A DNA stretch of 64,000 nucleotides from Photobacterium ganghwense (GCF_003025595.1 NZ_PYMI01000006.1:62001-126000); one strand, 5' to 3'. Positions 30,532 through 40,098 are shown, counted from the first letter of the stretch. Notes: generated by a model not told the origin, from the letters alone. A program made the numbers and translations.

Positions 30532-31302
30532 ATGCGCCATCCTGTGGTTATGGGTAACTGGAAGCTAAACGGTAGCAAGGAAATGGTATCTAACCTGATT
30601 AAGGGCCTTGATGCGGCTCTTGAAGGGGTTGAAGGTGTTGACGTAGCCGTTGCTCCACCAGTGATGTACCTGGATCTTGCTGAACAACTGATCGGCAAGG
30701 CCAAGAACAAGATCATTCTGGGTGCTCAGAACGTTGACGTGAACGCCAGCGGTGCCTTCACCGGTGATATCTCTCCAGAGATGCTAAAAGACTTCGGCGC
30801 AAGCCACATCATCATCGGCCACTCTGAGCGCCGTGAATACCACAGCGAATCTGACGAGTTCGTCGCGAAGAAATTTGCATTCCTGAAAGAGCACGGCCTG
30901 ACACCAGTACTGTGCATCGGTGAATCTGAAGCGCAAAACGAAGCCGGCGAAACAGTCGCTGTCTGTGCCCGTCAAATCGACGCAGTGATCAACACCCTGG
31001 GTGTTGACGCACTGAACGGCGCAATCATCGCATACGAGCCAATCTGGGCCATCGGTACCGGTAAAGCTGCAACAGCGGATGACGCTCAGCGCATTCACGC
31101 AGCTATCCGTGCGCACATCGCAGAGAAAAGCGAAGATGTGGCTAAACAAGTCGTCATCCAGTACGGCGGTTCTGTGAAACCAGAAAACGCGGCCGCTTAC
31201 TTTGCCCAGCCTGACATCGACGGCGCGCTGGTTGGCGGTGCTGCTCTGGATGCAACCAGCTTTGCGGCTATCGCAAAAGCGGCGGCTGAAGCGAAAAAAT
31301 AA
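30532..31302 (+). CDS. tpiA: triosephosphate isomerase
   Basis: TpiA interconverts DHAP and glyceraldehyde 3-phosphate. The 256-residue protein has GNWKLNG near residue 8 with the catalytic lysine, the electrophilic histidine in IIGHSERRE near residue 95, and the catalytic glutamate in [11 protein letters not shown] near residue 167, followed by flexible loop 6. The ribosome site GGAGAAAAG precedes the ATG. It is a single gene ending in a strong terminator. Its leader carries an unusual hairpin described separately. Confidence 0.98.
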   Translation: MRHPVVMGNWKLNGSKEMVSNLIKGLDAALEGVEGVDVAVAPPVMYLDLAEQLIGKAKNKIILGAQNVDVNASGAFTGDISPEMLKDFGASHIIIGHSERREYHSESDEFVAKKFAFLKEHGLTPVLCIGESEAQNEAGETVAVCARQIDAVINTLGVDALNGAIIAYEPIWAIGTGKAATADDAQRIHAAIRAHIAEKSEDVAKQVVIQYGGSVKPENAAAYFAQPDIDGALVGGAALDATSFAAIAKAAAEAKK

Positions 31303-31334
31303 TCTTCTTCTGCCGGTATCCCCGGTCAGATGAC

Positions 31335-31360
31335 AAAAGCCGCCACTTGGCGGCTTTTTT
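31335..31360 (+). terminator. rho-independent terminator of tpiA
   Basis: AAAAGCCGCC-actt-GGCGGCTTTTTT, 33 bases after the stop. Confidence 0.93.
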
Positions 31361-31511
31361 GTTGCTGGCGTTTCTGTGTATGCCGACTGATGCATGGATT
31401 TTTCATTAAAGCGGCCCGTTACTTACTGCCCGTCCCAGAGCTTCGCATCATAAACAGCCAATACGATAGCAGCACAACGGCAGGCAGCCCAAAAACCGAA
31501 ATAACAGGCAC

Positions 31512-31540
31512 AAAAAAGCCGGTGCAAACACCGGCTTTTT
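31512..31540 (-). terminator. rho-independent terminator of pfkA
   Basis: On the minus strand AAAAAGCCGGTG-tttg-CACCGGCTTTTTT, 28 bases after the pfkA stop. Both strands have T runs, so it may also back up tpiA. Confidence 0.92.
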
Positions 31541-31567
31541 CTCACTCTGCAACAATCGCGACGGCGA

Positions 31568-32530
31568 TCAGAACAGTTTGTCAGCCAGCGCGTACAGATC
31601 CGTACGAACCGGGCGTTTCATATTCTCGATCGCATCAATGATGTCGTGGTGAACCATTTGCTCATTCTGGATACCCACGCAACGACCACCGTGGCCCTGC
31701 ATCAGCAGCTCAACCGCAAAGGCGCCCATGCGTGATGCCAGAATACGGTCAAAGGCTGTCGGCTGTCCGCCACGCTGGATGTGGCCCAACACTGTCGCAC
31801 GGGTTTCGCGGCCCGTTTCATCTTCGATGTATTTTGCCAGCTCGTTCGCGTCAGTCATCAGCTCTGTCAGGGCAACAATGGCGTGTTTCTTGCCTTTGTA
31901 AATACCCTCTTTGATTTTCGCCAACAGCTGCTCTTTGTTCAGGCCCGTTTCCGGCGTAATGATGTACTCACAACCACCCGCGATCGCCGACATCAGCGTC
32001 AGGTCACCACAGTGGCGGCCCATCACTTCAACGATAGAGATACGCTGGTGCGAGGAAGACGTGTCACGCAGGCGGTCAATCGCATCAATGACCGTGTTCA
32101 GCGCCGTCAGGTAGCCGATGGTGTAGTCGGTACCGGCCACGTCATTATCGATCGTGCCAGGCAGACCGATACACGGATAACCCATTTCAGTCAGCTTCTT
32201 GGCGCCCATGTAAGAGCCGTCACCACCGATCACAACCAACGCGTCAATGCCGTGAATTTTCAGGTTTTCAATGGCCTGAGCACGCACTTTTTCATCTTTG
32301 AACTCAGGAAAACGCGCGGAGCCCAGGAAAGTACCGCCGCGGTTGATCACATCAGACACGCTTGAGCGGTTCAGTTTCTCAATGCGGTTTTGATGCAGGC
32401 CCTGATAGCCGTCATAAACACCATAAACTTCCAGGCCTTCAGACAATGCTGCACGCACAACACCGCGAATCGCCGCGTTCATACCAGGTGCGTCACCACC
32501 ACTGGTCAATACACCAATCTTCTTAATCAT
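31568..32530 (-). CDS. pfkA: 6-phosphofructokinase
   Basis: PfkA phosphorylates fructose 6-phosphate in the committed step of glycolysis. The 320-residue protein has the N-terminal ATP-binding [25 protein letters not shown] near residue 103, the catalytic aspartate in [10 protein letters not shown] near residue 127, and GRHCGDLTL. It matches the ATP-dependent PfkA family length. It converges with tpiA. A palindromic site lies about 125 bases upstream. Confidence 0.98.
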   Translation of the reverse strand: MIKKIGVLTSGGDAPGMNAAIRGVVRAALSEGLEVYGVYDGYQGLHQNRIEKLNRSSVSDVINRGGTFLGSARFPEFKDEKVRAQAIENLKIHGIDALVVIGGDGSYMGAKKLTEMGYPCIGLPGTIDNDVAGTDYTIGYLTALNTVIDAIDRLRDTSSSHQRISIVEVMGRHCGDLTLMSAIAGGCEYIITPETGLNKEQLLAKIKEGIYKGKKHAIVALTELMTDANELAKYIEDETGRETRATVLGHIQRGGQPTAFDRILASRMGAFAVELLMQGHGGRCVGIQNEQMVHHDIIDAIENMKRPVRTDLYALADKLF

Positions 32531-32653
32531 GGTTACCCTCTGACTTTGGGAAATGAAAACTCAAATCCGGTACGAGTTGCCAAGGTTCCCCTGCTTGGCA
32601 CCATAAACCCGCTCCGGGCTCATGCTCGCATAAAACTGTAACTTTCCTACTAA

Positions 32654-32668
32654 TGTAGGAGTATTACA
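32654..32668. promoter_or_regulatory. HexR-like palindrome upstream of pfkA
   Basis: TGTAGGAGTATTACA matches the TGTA...ATTACA arms of the HexR consensus (12 of 15). Similar sites occur before tpiA and gpmI in this window. The 550-base gap between pfkA and cpxP otherwise holds a possible small ORF and the cpxP terminator. Confidence 0.4.
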
Positions 32669-32671
32669 ATT

Positions 32672-32839
32672 TTGATAAAAAAATTTGTTGATTCATATCA
32701 CGATAGCCTGCGACTTCACCCCGGTGCCGATATTTTCTCCGACCACGGGGGTTATCACTGTGATACAGGCCCTGTTGAGTGGCAGGGCAAACGCATGACA
32801 ACGCCTTCACTCACATACTATAACCAGTATATATCCTGA
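32672..32839 (+). CDS. possible 55-residue small ORF
   Basis: A TTG at 32672, ten bases after AGGAG, opens 55 codons ending at TGA 32837-32839. The translation begins MIKKFVDSYHDSLRLHPGAD and ends LTYYNQYIS. I do not recognise it. The composition looks protein-like and nothing else explains this part of the gap, but the start is non-ATG and the AGGAG overlaps the HexR-like palindrome. Confidence 0.2.
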   Translation: MIKKFVDSYHDSLRLHPGADIFSDHGGYHCDTGPVEWQGKRMTTPSLTYYNQYIS

Positions 32840-33025
32840 CATCAGGGCCTCCAGTAGTGCGCAAGGGTGACGACCGCGGGCGATGTGAATTCCTCCATGA
32901 TAATCACGCCTGATTGGCAGCACAGACTGGGCATTACCCGCAGTATAGCTGTTTTGTGATGAAAATTAATAACAAAAATCGGGCAAGCGACTGAAATCAC
33001 ATCCTGATCTAAATAACAAAGATAT

Positions 33026-33056
33026 AAAAAAACCGCCTCCCGAAAGAGACGGTTTT
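33026..33056 (-). terminator. rho-independent terminator of cpxP
   Basis: On the minus strand AAAACCGTCTC-tttc-GGGAGGCGGTTTTTTTA, 27 bases after the cpxP stop. In E. coli the cpxP 3' end yields the small RNA CpxQ; a similar 3' fragment could end here. Confidence 0.88.
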
Positions 33057-33082
33057 CGCGCAAGGCTACCCAAATAAGTCTG

Positions 33083-33574
33083 TTAGTTTTTCGCTTTTTC
33101 AGCCCAGCGAGCCTGGCACTGTGCCATACGATCCTGCTGCAGCTGCTGGAACTTGGTTTTCTGCTCTGGAGTCAGTAGCTTAAACATTTCATGGCGCTGC
33201 TTGAGCATGGTGACGCGGTGTTCAACCTGCTGCTCAGACATCTGTTTTGCCAGCTCGCGCACAGCCGCTTCATCGAAGTTATCTGCCAGTACCAATTGCT
33301 GCATCTTCTGATGCTGGGCCTGCATTTCAGTCCGGTGGCTCGCCATTTCACTGCGACGGGCTTCACGGTTGGCATCGCGCATGGCGGTCATCTTCTCTTG
33401 CTGCTCGGCCGTCAGATCCAGTTGGCTGAACATACGTTTGCCATCATACATCCCGCAGTCGCCGCCTTTCCCGCCATGGTGGTGCATACCGCCACCGTAC
33501 GCCAGGGCCGATGCAGAGGCCATTGTCAGAGGAAGGAGTACAGCCAGGGCCAGAGTTTTCTTCATCGCTTTCAT
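33083..33574 (-). CDS. cpxP: CpxP/Spy-family periplasmic stress protein
   Basis: CpxP is a periplasmic chaperone-like inhibitor of CpxA. The 163-residue protein has a signal peptide (about residues 1-25, ending ASALA), a His/Gly-rich segment GGGMHHHGGKGGDC, and two LTxxQ motifs, LTAEQQ near residue 54 and LTPEQK near residue 138, the signature of Spy/CpxP. GGAG lies seven bases before the ATG at 33574, favouring it over the ATG three codons later. It is divergent from cpxRA with a perfect CpxR box between. Confidence 0.93.
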   Translation of the reverse strand: MKAMKKTLALAVLLPLTMASASALAYGGGMHHHGGKGGDCGMYDGKRMFSQLDLTAEQQEKMTAMRDANREARRSEMASHRTEMQAQHQKMQQLVLADNFDEAAVRELAKQMSEQQVEHRVTMLKQRHEMFKLLTPEQKTKFQQLQQDRMAQCQARWAEKAKN

Positions 33575-33665
33575 CGTTCATCTCCGTTCTGTTCTTGCAA
33601 TAACGAATGCGTTATCGGTATGGGTGTAGCTTACCGCCTGCAAGGTAAAGGGCTGTCTTTGAAAC

Positions 33666-33680
33666 GTAAAACTGCGTAAA
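33666..33680. promoter_or_regulatory. CpxR box between cpxP and cpxR
   Basis: GTAAA-ACTGC-GTAAA is a perfect match to the CpxR consensus GTAAA-N5-GTAAA. A further GTAAAG lies at about 33648 (GGTAAAGG). It can drive both cpxP and autoactivation of cpxRA. Confidence 0.85.
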
Positions 33681-33758
33681 GCCGGGGGTCTTGCGCTTGG
33701 CGTGCTCCTTTAATATTAGAGATACTATCGTCAACCGCTTATTTGTAAGGTAGTTGCT

Positions 33759-34454
33759 ATGGCCAAAATTCTGCTTGTTGATGACGATACCGAACTGACC
33801 TCTCTGTTAACCGATATTCTGGAAATGGAGGGATTTGATGTTGTTGAAGCCAACAACGGCGAACAGGGTCTGGCAAAGGTCGACGACAGTATCGATCTGA
33901 TCCTGTTGGATGTCATGATGCCGGTGCTCAACGGCACCGAAATGCTGCGCCGCCTGCGCGAGCACCACGCCACACCGGTGCTAATGCTGACCGCCAAGGG
34001 CGAGGAAATAGATCGGGTGCTGGGGCTGGAACTGGGGGCCGACGACTACCTACCGAAACCCTTCAGTGACCGCGAGCTGCTGGCACGGATGCGCGCGATC
34101 CTGCGCCGTACCCAGGGCAACGGCCCACTGGCCAAATCCGGCCCGGACTGCCTGCGTTATCAGGAACTGGAAGTGTACCCGGGACGTCAGGAAGTGCTTT
34201 ACCACGGCACCCCCATTGAAATGACCGGTACGGAACTGGCATTACTGAGCTACTTCATTCAGCATCCGGGCAAAATCATCGCCAAGCACGAACTCAGCCT
34301 GGAAGTGCTGGGCAAACGCCTGGCTCCGTTTGACCGGGCCATTGACATGCACGTATCGAACCTGCGCAAGAAACTGCCGGAGCGCTCGGATGGCAAACCC
34401 TGGCTGAAAACCTTGCGCGGCAAAGGCTACCTGCTGGTTGAGGACAGCGAATGA
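33759..34454 (+). CDS. cpxR: envelope-stress response regulator CpxR
   Basis: CpxR is an OmpR-family response regulator controlling envelope protein folding factors. The 231-residue protein has the receiver domain with acidic pair DDD at 8-10, the phosphoacceptor D51 in LLLDVMMP-type context, and K in YLPKPFSD. The C-terminal winged helix contains GTELALLSYF and HVSNLRKKL. It overlaps cpxA by 4 bases. Confidence 0.97.
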   Translation: MAKILLVDDDTELTSLLTDILEMEGFDVVEANNGEQGLAKVDDSIDLILLDVMMPVLNGTEMLRRLREHHATPVLMLTAKGEEIDRVLGLELGADDYLPKPFSDRELLARMRAILRRTQGNGPLAKSGPDCLRYQELEVYPGRQEVLYHGTPIEMTGTELALLSYFIQHPGKIIAKHELSLEVLGKRLAPFDRAIDMHVSNLRKKLPERSDGKPWLKTLRGKGYLLVEDSE

Positions 34455-35815
34455 AACTGCCCCGTTTCTCCAGCCTGTATGGCCGTATTTTCGCGGTCTT
34501 CTGGCTTACCCTGCTGATCGTGGTACTGACCCTGTTGCTATTGCCGCATCTGGATCCCCGTACCCAGCACACGATTCCGGAACCTCAGCTCCAGCGCTAC
34601 CACGACCTGGCTGCCGACGTCGCTGACGAACTGAATCAGGGCAATGCCGCACTGGAGCAAAAGCTGCAGCGATTTACCGATCACCAGCGCCACCGCGGAT
34701 TCCAGCTGTATTTCACCACGGTGGACACCGAAATCATTGCGCCGACCGGACGAAACAAGGCACTGCGCAACTTCATCACCATGGCAGACAGCCCGGATGC
34801 CCCGCGGCAAAAGCTGTACGGCCGCTGGATGATGGCCGGTCCCTTCCCGATCAGCTACCGCGACGACACCCTGCTGATGTATGTCGGCCGGATCTGGCGG
34901 GAACCACCGCCCTTCTTCCTGCAAATTCTGGACAAGCCGTTCCAGCTCCTGCTGGTAACTATGCTGGTCAGTACCCCGCTACTGCTCTGGCTTGCCTGGG
35001 CGATTTCCATTCCGGCCCGCCGCCTGCAGCAGGCGGCAGAACGGGTGACCCGCGGCGAGTTTGAGGCCGATCCCCGCTTGGAAGCCGGCCCGAGTGAATT
35101 CAAACAGGCCGGTGCCAGCTTTAACCAGATGGTGCAGGCCATTAACCAGATGATTGGCGGGCAGCAGCGCCTGCTGTCCGATATCTCGCATGAACTGCGC
35201 TCTCCGCTGACCCGGTTACGGATGGCCACGGCGCTTGCCCAGCGCAAACAGGGCGAAAGCAAAGAGCTGACCCGGATTGATACCGAGGCCGAGCGACTGG
35301 AAAAAATGATCAGCGAACTGCTGGAATTATCTCGTATGCAGGTCAACAGCCATGATCAGCGCGAACTGTGCGACGCCCAGGCCTTATGGTTCGAAATGCT
35401 GGAAGATGCCCGCTTTGAGGCCGAGCAATGTGGCAAGCAGCTGGAGTATACCCCGCTGCAGGCATGGCCGCTGCGAGGCAACCCTAACCTGCTGATCAGT
35501 GCGCTGGAAAACGTGGTTCGCAACGCCATCCGATACGGTAATGACCAAATCCGCCTCGAGTTTACCCACACCGACGATCGGTTAATCATGACCGTCGATG
35601 ACAACGGCGATGGCGTGCCGGAAGCCGAGTTGGGCGATATATTCCGCCCGTTTTACCGAGTGTCGACAGCTCGGGATCGCAGCAGTGGCGGCACCGGCCT
35701 GGGGCTGGCGATCACCGACAGCGCCATCCGCCAGCACAGCGGTAAAGTCACGGCCAGCCGCAGCCCGCTCGGCGGCCTGCGCGTTACCCTGACCCTGCCG
35801 CTGGCCATCTCCTGA
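34451..35815 (+). CDS. cpxA: envelope-stress sensor kinase CpxA
   Basis: CpxA senses misfolded envelope proteins and phosphorylates CpxR. The 454-residue protein has a first membrane helix at about residues 12-34, a periplasmic domain, a second helix near 163-185, HAMP, the H-box DISHELRSPLTRLRMA with the phosphorylated histidine near residue 245, and ATPase boxes NVVRNAIRYG, DNGDGVP and GGTGLGLAI. Its ATG overlaps the cpxR stop. Confidence 0.97.
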   Translation: MKLPRFSSLYGRIFAVFWLTLLIVVLTLLLLPHLDPRTQHTIPEPQLQRYHDLAADVADELNQGNAALEQKLQRFTDHQRHRGFQLYFTTVDTEIIAPTGRNKALRNFITMADSPDAPRQKLYGRWMMAGPFPISYRDDTLLMYVGRIWREPPPFFLQILDKPFQLLLVTMLVSTPLLLWLAWAISIPARRLQQAAERVTRGEFEADPRLEAGPSEFKQAGASFNQMVQAINQMIGGQQRLLSDISHELRSPLTRLRMATALAQRKQGESKELTRIDTEAERLEKMISELLELSRMQVNSHDQRELCDAQALWFEMLEDARFEAEQCGKQLEYTPLQAWPLRGNPNLLISALENVVRNAIRYGNDQIRLEFTHTDDRLIMTVDDNGDGVPEAELGDIFRPFYRVSTARDRSSGGTGLGLAITDSAIRQHSGKVTASRSPLGGLRVTLTLPLAIS

Positions 35816-35844
35816 GCCAGGTGAACGTCCCCGTTGACCATACC

Positions 35845-35871
35845 AAGCGAGCCATGTTGGCTCGCTTTTTT
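35845..35871 (+). terminator. rho-independent terminator of cpxRA
   Basis: AAGCGAGCC-atgtt-GGCTCGCTT followed by TTTT, 30 bases after cpxA. Confidence 0.9.
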
Positions 35872-36010
35872 CTTCCGCTTGTTCCATATCGATTTACAGT
35901 GCCTGCGTTTCCCGTTGCGGTCGCTTCTGCTACATTAGCGTCCGCTACACGTCTTCTGAAACTTTAACCCCCTGCAATTGCAGTCAACCGGATAACGAGA
36001 AATCAGCCTC

Positions 36011-36475
36011 ATGTTTGATATCGCCCTGTATGAACCGGAAATTGCCCCTAATACCGGCAATATCATCCGCCTGTGCGCCAACTGCGGTGCCAACCTCCAC
36101 CTCATTGAGCCACTCGGGTTTGATCTGGAAGAAAAAAAACTGCGCCGCGCAGGTCTGGACTACCACGATCTGGCCCATGTGTTCCGTCATAAAAACTACG
36201 ACGCCTTTCTGGCCCATGTGGGTGACCGTCGCATTTTCGCCTGCACCACTAAAACCACCAACTACCATACCAATGCGCAGTTTGCCGAAGGCGATATTCT
36301 GCTGTTTGGCCCGGAAACCCGGGGATTACCTGCCGAACTCATCGCCAGCCTGCCGCAGGAACAACGCCTGCGAATTCCGATGCACCCGGACAGCCGCAGC
36401 CTGAATCTGTCCAATGCTGCAGCGATCATTGGCTATGAAGCCTGGCGCCAGCTGGGTTTTAAAGGCGCAGTCTGA
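36011..36475 (+). CDS. trmL: tRNA (cytidine/uridine-34 2'-O)-methyltransferase TrmL
   Basis: TrmL methylates the wobble ribose of certain leucine tRNAs. The 154-residue protein is a minimal SPOUT methyltransferase: [15 protein letters not shown] at the N-terminus, GPETRGLP near residue 100, and [19 protein letters not shown] near the end, forming the knotted SAM pocket. It is a single gene between cpxA and the convergent cysE. Confidence 0.95.
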   Translation: MFDIALYEPEIAPNTGNIIRLCANCGANLHLIEPLGFDLEEKKLRRAGLDYHDLAHVFRHKNYDAFLAHVGDRRIFACTTKTTNYHTNAQFAEGDILLFGPETRGLPAELIASLPQEQRLRIPMHPDSRSLNLSNAAAIIGYEAWRQLGFKGAV

Positions 36476-36490
36476 CCCTTTCTGCCGACC

Positions 36491-36524
36491 ATAAAAAACG
36501 AGAGCCTGAGCTCTCGTTTTTTAT
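36491..36524. terminator. bidirectional terminator between trmL and cysE
   Basis: ATAAAAAACGAGAG-CctgaG-CTCTCGTTTTTTAT is a near-perfect palindrome with T runs on both strands. Confidence 0.93.
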
Positions 36525-36575
36525 GGTATGAGTGTTTTTATGGTGTGAGTAACAGGGCATTCCCCTATCAGACAC

Positions 36576-37397
36576 TCAGATGCCGTCACCGGCAATAAAC
36601 GTCTGGCTGGTACCGTTGAACTGCTGATCCATATCCATAGAAGGCTTTTCACTGCTCGGACGGCCGACAATTCTGGCCGGTACCCCAGCGACGGTGGTAT
36701 GTGGCGGTACCGGATTCAGTACGACCGAACATGAGCCAATTTTGGCCCCTTCGCCCACCACAATATTGCCGAGAATTTTAGCACCGGCACCTATCATGAC
36801 CCCTTCCCGGATCTTCGGATGTCGGTCACCGCTTTCTTTACCAGTACCGCCCAGGGTCACATCTTGCAGAATCGACACATCATTCTCAATCACCGCGGTC
36901 TCACCAATCACGATCCCGGTGGCGTGGTCGAACATGATGCCCTGGCCAATACGGGCCGCCGGGTGCACATCCACCTGACAGGTCACGGAGATCTGGTTTT
37001 GCAGATACACCGCCAGCGCGAACCGGTTCTGCTTCCACAACCAGTTTGCCACCCGGTAACCTTGCAGGGCATGGAAGCCTTTCAGATACAACAGAGGCGT
37101 CGAGTATAGCTCAACCGCCGGGTCTCGCTCGACCACCGCACGAATATCACAGGCCGCTGACTCTGTGATTGCGCAGTCGCTACTGAACGCCTCTTCAATC
37201 ACTTCACGCACCGCCATGGCCGGCATCGACGGGGTTGCCAGTTTATTGGCCAGAATATAACTCAGCGCAGCAGCCAAGTTATCGTGCTTAATGATCGTGG
37301 CATGATAAAAGCTGGCCAGCATAGGTTCTTGTTCAGACTGCTCCCGTGCTTCCTGCTTGATTGACTGCCACACGGCGTGTTGTTGACATTCCCTCAC
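36576..37397 (-). CDS. cysE: serine O-acetyltransferase
   Basis: CysE acetylates serine for cysteine synthesis. The 273-residue protein has an N-terminal helical domain with EPMLASFYHATIIKHDNLAAALSY-type sequence (residues about 25-48) and a left-handed beta-helix of hexapeptide repeats containing DVHPAARIGQG and DHATGIVIGE. It ends in GDGI, the tail ending in Ile that docks into cysteine synthase. It starts with GTG at 37397, five bases after GAGGA. Confidence 0.96.
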   Translation of the reverse strand: MRECQQHAVWQSIKQEAREQSEQEPMLASFYHATIIKHDNLAAALSYILANKLATPSMPAMAVREVIEEAFSSDCAITESAACDIRAVVERDPAVELYSTPLLYLKGFHALQGYRVANWLWKQNRFALAVYLQNQISVTCQVDVHPAARIGQGIMFDHATGIVIGETAVIENDVSILQDVTLGGTGKESGDRHPKIREGVMIGAGAKILGNIVVGEGAKIGSCSVVLNPVPPHTTVAGVPARIVGRPSSEKPSMDMDQQFNGTSQTFIAGDGI

Positions 37398-37498
37398 GTT
37401 GTCCTCGGTATCGTTTCGAATTGGAATAGGCTTGCTGGCCGGCCGACAAAAACCGGGGCCGGTCGTGTACTTACAATCTTATAACTTTACTCCCCCCA

Positions 37499-37535
37499 GA
37501 AAAAAAAACAACGCGGGTATGACAGCCCGCGTTGC
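37499..37535 (-). terminator. rho-independent terminator of secB-gpsA
   Basis: On the minus strand CAACGCGGG-ctgtcata-CCCGCGTTG is followed by ten T residues, 45 bases after gpsA. It separates cysE from gpsA. Confidence 0.92.
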
Positions 37536-37579
37536 TTGAGGGTTGGGAGCGCGGTTAAGCCTGTGGCTCAACCTGACCG

Positions 37580-38596
37580 TTATTCGTCTTTTTTCTCACG
37601 CGCCAGCAGATCTTTAGCCGCTTCACGGGCATCTTTGCCCTGATACAGCACCTTGTAAATCTGCTCGGTAATCGGCATTTCCACGCCCATGCGTTGAGCC
37701 AGAACCCAGACTTCCTTGGTATTACGGTAGCCTTCCACCACTTGGCCGATTTCCTGTTGCGCGGTATCCACATCTTTCCCCTGACCCAGAGCCAGGCCAA
37801 AGCGGCGGTTGCGCGACTGGTTGTCGGTACAGGTCAGGACCAGATCACCCAAGCCGGCCATGCCCATAAAGGTTTCCGGCTGAGCACCCAGCGCCGCACC
37901 CAGACGACACATCTCTGCCAGACCCCGCGTGATCAGCGCAGTCCGGGCATTGGCACCAAAACCGATACCGTCAGACATCCCGGCACCGATCGCAATCACG
38001 TTTTTAACGGCACCGCCAAGCTGCATCCCGATAAAATCGCTGTTGCTGTATACCCGGAACGTCTTGCTGCAGTGAATTTTTTCCTGCAGGTCACGAACAA
38101 ACGCTTCATCCGGTGATGCCACCGCAATCGCCGTCGGCATACCCGCCGCCAGCTCTTTGGCGAACGTCGGGCCTGACAACACGGCAAGCGGGATTTGATC
38201 ACCCAGCGCCTCAACCGCAACGTCCTGCAACAGGCGACCGGTTTCCGGCTCCAGCCCTTTGGTTGCCCAGCAGATACGGGAGTCCGAACGCAGGTGCGGT
38301 TTCACCTGATGCAGCACCTCGCCAAAGACATGGCTTGGCACCACGACCAGTAAATCACGGCTGGCCTTCACGGCCGCTTCCAGATCGGCAGACAGGATCA
38401 GAGATTCCGGAAAAGCCACTCCCGGCAGGAAGGCTTCGTTGGATCGATCCATTTCCAGCTGCGCAATATGGGCCGGATCATGGCCCCACAAGATCACGTT
38501 GGCGCCGTTGCGCGCCAGTGAAATCGCCAGTGATGTACCGTATGAGCCTGCGCCCAGAACGGTCATTGTGATGGCTTGTTCGTTACCAGGATTCAT
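37580..38596 (-). CDS. gpsA: glycerol-3-phosphate dehydrogenase [NAD(P)+]
   Basis: GpsA reduces DHAP to glycerol 3-phosphate for phospholipid synthesis. The 338-residue protein has the Rossmann loop [18 protein letters not shown] near residue 16, GPTFAKELA, and [13 protein letters not shown] with the catalytic lysine near residue 204. The frame continues three codons upstream to a GTG; ATG 38596 is preferred. It lies 18 bases after secB, so the two are co-transcribed. Confidence 0.96.
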   Translation of the reverse strand: MNPGNEQAITMTVLGAGSYGTSLAISLARNGANVILWGHDPAHIAQLEMDRSNEAFLPGVAFPESLILSADLEAAVKASRDLLVVVPSHVFGEVLHQVKPHLRSDSRICWATKGLEPETGRLLQDVAVEALGDQIPLAVLSGPTFAKELAAGMPTAIAVASPDEAFVRDLQEKIHCSKTFRVYSNSDFIGMQLGGAVKNVIAIGAGMSDGIGFGANARTALITRGLAEMCRLGAALGAQPETFMGMAGLGDLVLTCTDNQSRNRRFGLALGQGKDVDTAQQEIGQVVEGYRNTKEVWVLAQRMGVEMPITEQIYKVLYQGKDAREAAKDLLAREKKDE

Positions 38597-38614
38597 TACG
38601 GTCACCCAGATAAA

Positions 38615-39091
38615 TTACGCTTCAGTGTTTTCAGCGTCGCCCTGAGCCTGCGCCTGATTCTGCAGGTAGTTCATGAACAGTGCGTCAAAGTTTACCGGCG
38701 CCAGGTTCAGTTGTGGGAATGTCCCTTTAACCACCAGGCTGGAGATAGTTTCACGAGCGTACGGGAACAGGATGTTCGGGCAGAATGCACCCAGGCAGTG
38801 AGCCAGCTGAGGCGCTTCCATACCCGACACAGAGAAGATACCGGCTTGCTGTACTTCACACAGGAAAGCTGTTTCTTCAGCGTTCTTCACCGTTACAGTC
38901 AGACGCAGTACCACTTCGAATACGCCCTCTGCCAGTTCACGGCTCTGAGTATCCAGATCCAGTTTCACGTCCGGGTTCCACTCTTGCTGGAACATTTGCG
39001 GAGAGTTTGGTGCTTCAAAAGAAACATCTTTCAGGAAAATACGCTGGATTTGGAAGTTTTGCTGTGCTTCGTTGTTTGCTGCTTCAGCCAT
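38615..39091 (-). CDS. secB: protein-export chaperone SecB
   Basis: SecB keeps preproteins unfolded and delivers them to SecA. The 158-residue acidic protein begins [20 protein letters not shown] and has [14 protein letters not shown] near residue 21, the conserved family start of the beta-sheet core. The upstream frame extension of 14 codons is rejected because the family start and ribosome site AAAAAGGACTC fit ATG 39091. In E. coli grxC lies between yibN and secB; here it does not. Confidence 0.96.
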   Translation of the reverse strand: MAEAANNEAQQNFQIQRIFLKDVSFEAPNSPQMFQQEWNPDVKLDLDTQSRELAEGVFEVVLRLTVTVKNAEETAFLCEVQQAGIFSVSGMEAPQLAHCLGAFCPNILFPYARETISSLVVKGTFPQLNLAPVNFDALFMNYLQNQAQAQGDAENTEA

Positions 39092-39218
39092 GTTAGAGTC
39101 CTTTTTCTCTCTGTACTCACCGCAGTGAGCCATTCAATATCGCAACCATGATCTTATATCACAACTGCACAAATCTGATTTCATCGTAACAGGCAGCATC
39201 GTGCTGCCGGCCACAGAC

Positions 39219-39668
39219 TTATTTATTGCCTTTACCGGCCTTGCTGCGAATCAGCGGCAGGTTTGCTTCATTCCATGAAATCAGGCCATCTTTCAGCAGG
39301 TTGACGTTGTCAAAACCGGCTTTGTGCAACAGGTTGGCACTTTCTTGTGCGGTCTGGCCTGTTTTGCATACCACGATGATTGGGGCGTTCTTGTGATTTT
39401 CAAGTTCGCCGTAGTTCTGTTCTTTGATTTGGCTTGGCAGAATGTGAAGTGACCCGGCAATATGACCACCGCGGTACTCATCTCGGCTGCGGATATCCAC
39501 AAACACCCCGTTCTCACGGTTGATCAGCGCCGTGGCCTCGTTTGGCGTCACATACTTGTAGCCCGCAGTCTTCTGTTTTACGTAAGACGCAATGATGGCT
39601 ACGATCAGACCGACCCACACCAGAGACAGAATTGGATTACTTGTTACAAAATCGATGTATTGCTGCAT
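39219..39668 (-). CDS. yibN: membrane-anchored rhodanese-like protein YibN
   Basis: The 149-residue protein has one N-terminal membrane helix (about residues 12-28) and a rhodanese domain with the active-site loop VCKTGQTAQESA, cysteine near residue 101. Rhodanese domains transfer or sense sulfane sulfur; YibN has recently been linked to the membrane insertion machinery in E. coli, an inference for this homologue. It lies 127 bases upstream of secB on the same strand. Confidence 0.92.
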   Translation of the reverse strand: MQQYIDFVTSNPILSLVWVGLIVAIIASYVKQKTAGYKYVTPNEATALINRENGVFVDIRSRDEYRGGHIAGSLHILPSQIKEQNYGELENHKNAPIIVVCKTGQTAQESANLLHKAGFDNVNLLKDGLISWNEANLPLIRSKAGKGNK

Positions 39669-39965
39669 GATTTACGCTCTATGTTCCTAAATATCAGCCT
39701 GCTTTCCGGAGGCTAACCACCACAAAAATAAGGATCCTGAGTATACCTTCGCCAGCCCGGTTGTACAGACAGGGACAGTAATTACGAGCTACGGCTCACT
39801 CGATTTTACGGCCGCTGGTACAAGTATTGAACGATCTTTCCGCCCCCGGTATCCGGAACAAGAAAAATGAAAAAAACTCCCCGCCAGGGCTTACACTAAG
39901 AGGCAGAAATGAATATATTTCCGTAAGAAGATAACAAACCATTTACAGCATTGTTTGATCTTGCC

Positions 39966-40054
39966 CTACAGTTCGGGCAGGAAACTGTAGTAAAATTACG
40001 GTTAAAGCGTTCAATTACCTTAATCCTGCCGGTGCCTTAGGGTTAAGGTAATTG
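39966..40054 (+). promoter_or_regulatory. gpmI leader: HexR-like site and two inverted repeats
   Basis: Three elements lie before gpmI. CTACAGTT / AACTGTAG (39966-39973, 39983-39990) is a perfect 8-bp inverted repeat. TGTAGTAAAATTACG (39986-40000) matches 13 of 15 of the HexR palindrome. The 15-base arms CAATTACCTTAATCC / GGGTTAAGGTAATTG (40012-40026, 40040-40054) pair with one G-T wobble. The rest of the 430-base gap back to yibN shows no gene. Confidence 0.5.
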
Positions 40055-40098
40055 ATCCAATTTACACTCAGATTTCTAACTTTAACGAGGGACAGCAT

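Noticed and set aside
32842..33063. 73-codon minus-strand frame between pfkA and cpxP
   Set aside because: It spans the cpxP terminator and shows no family features.
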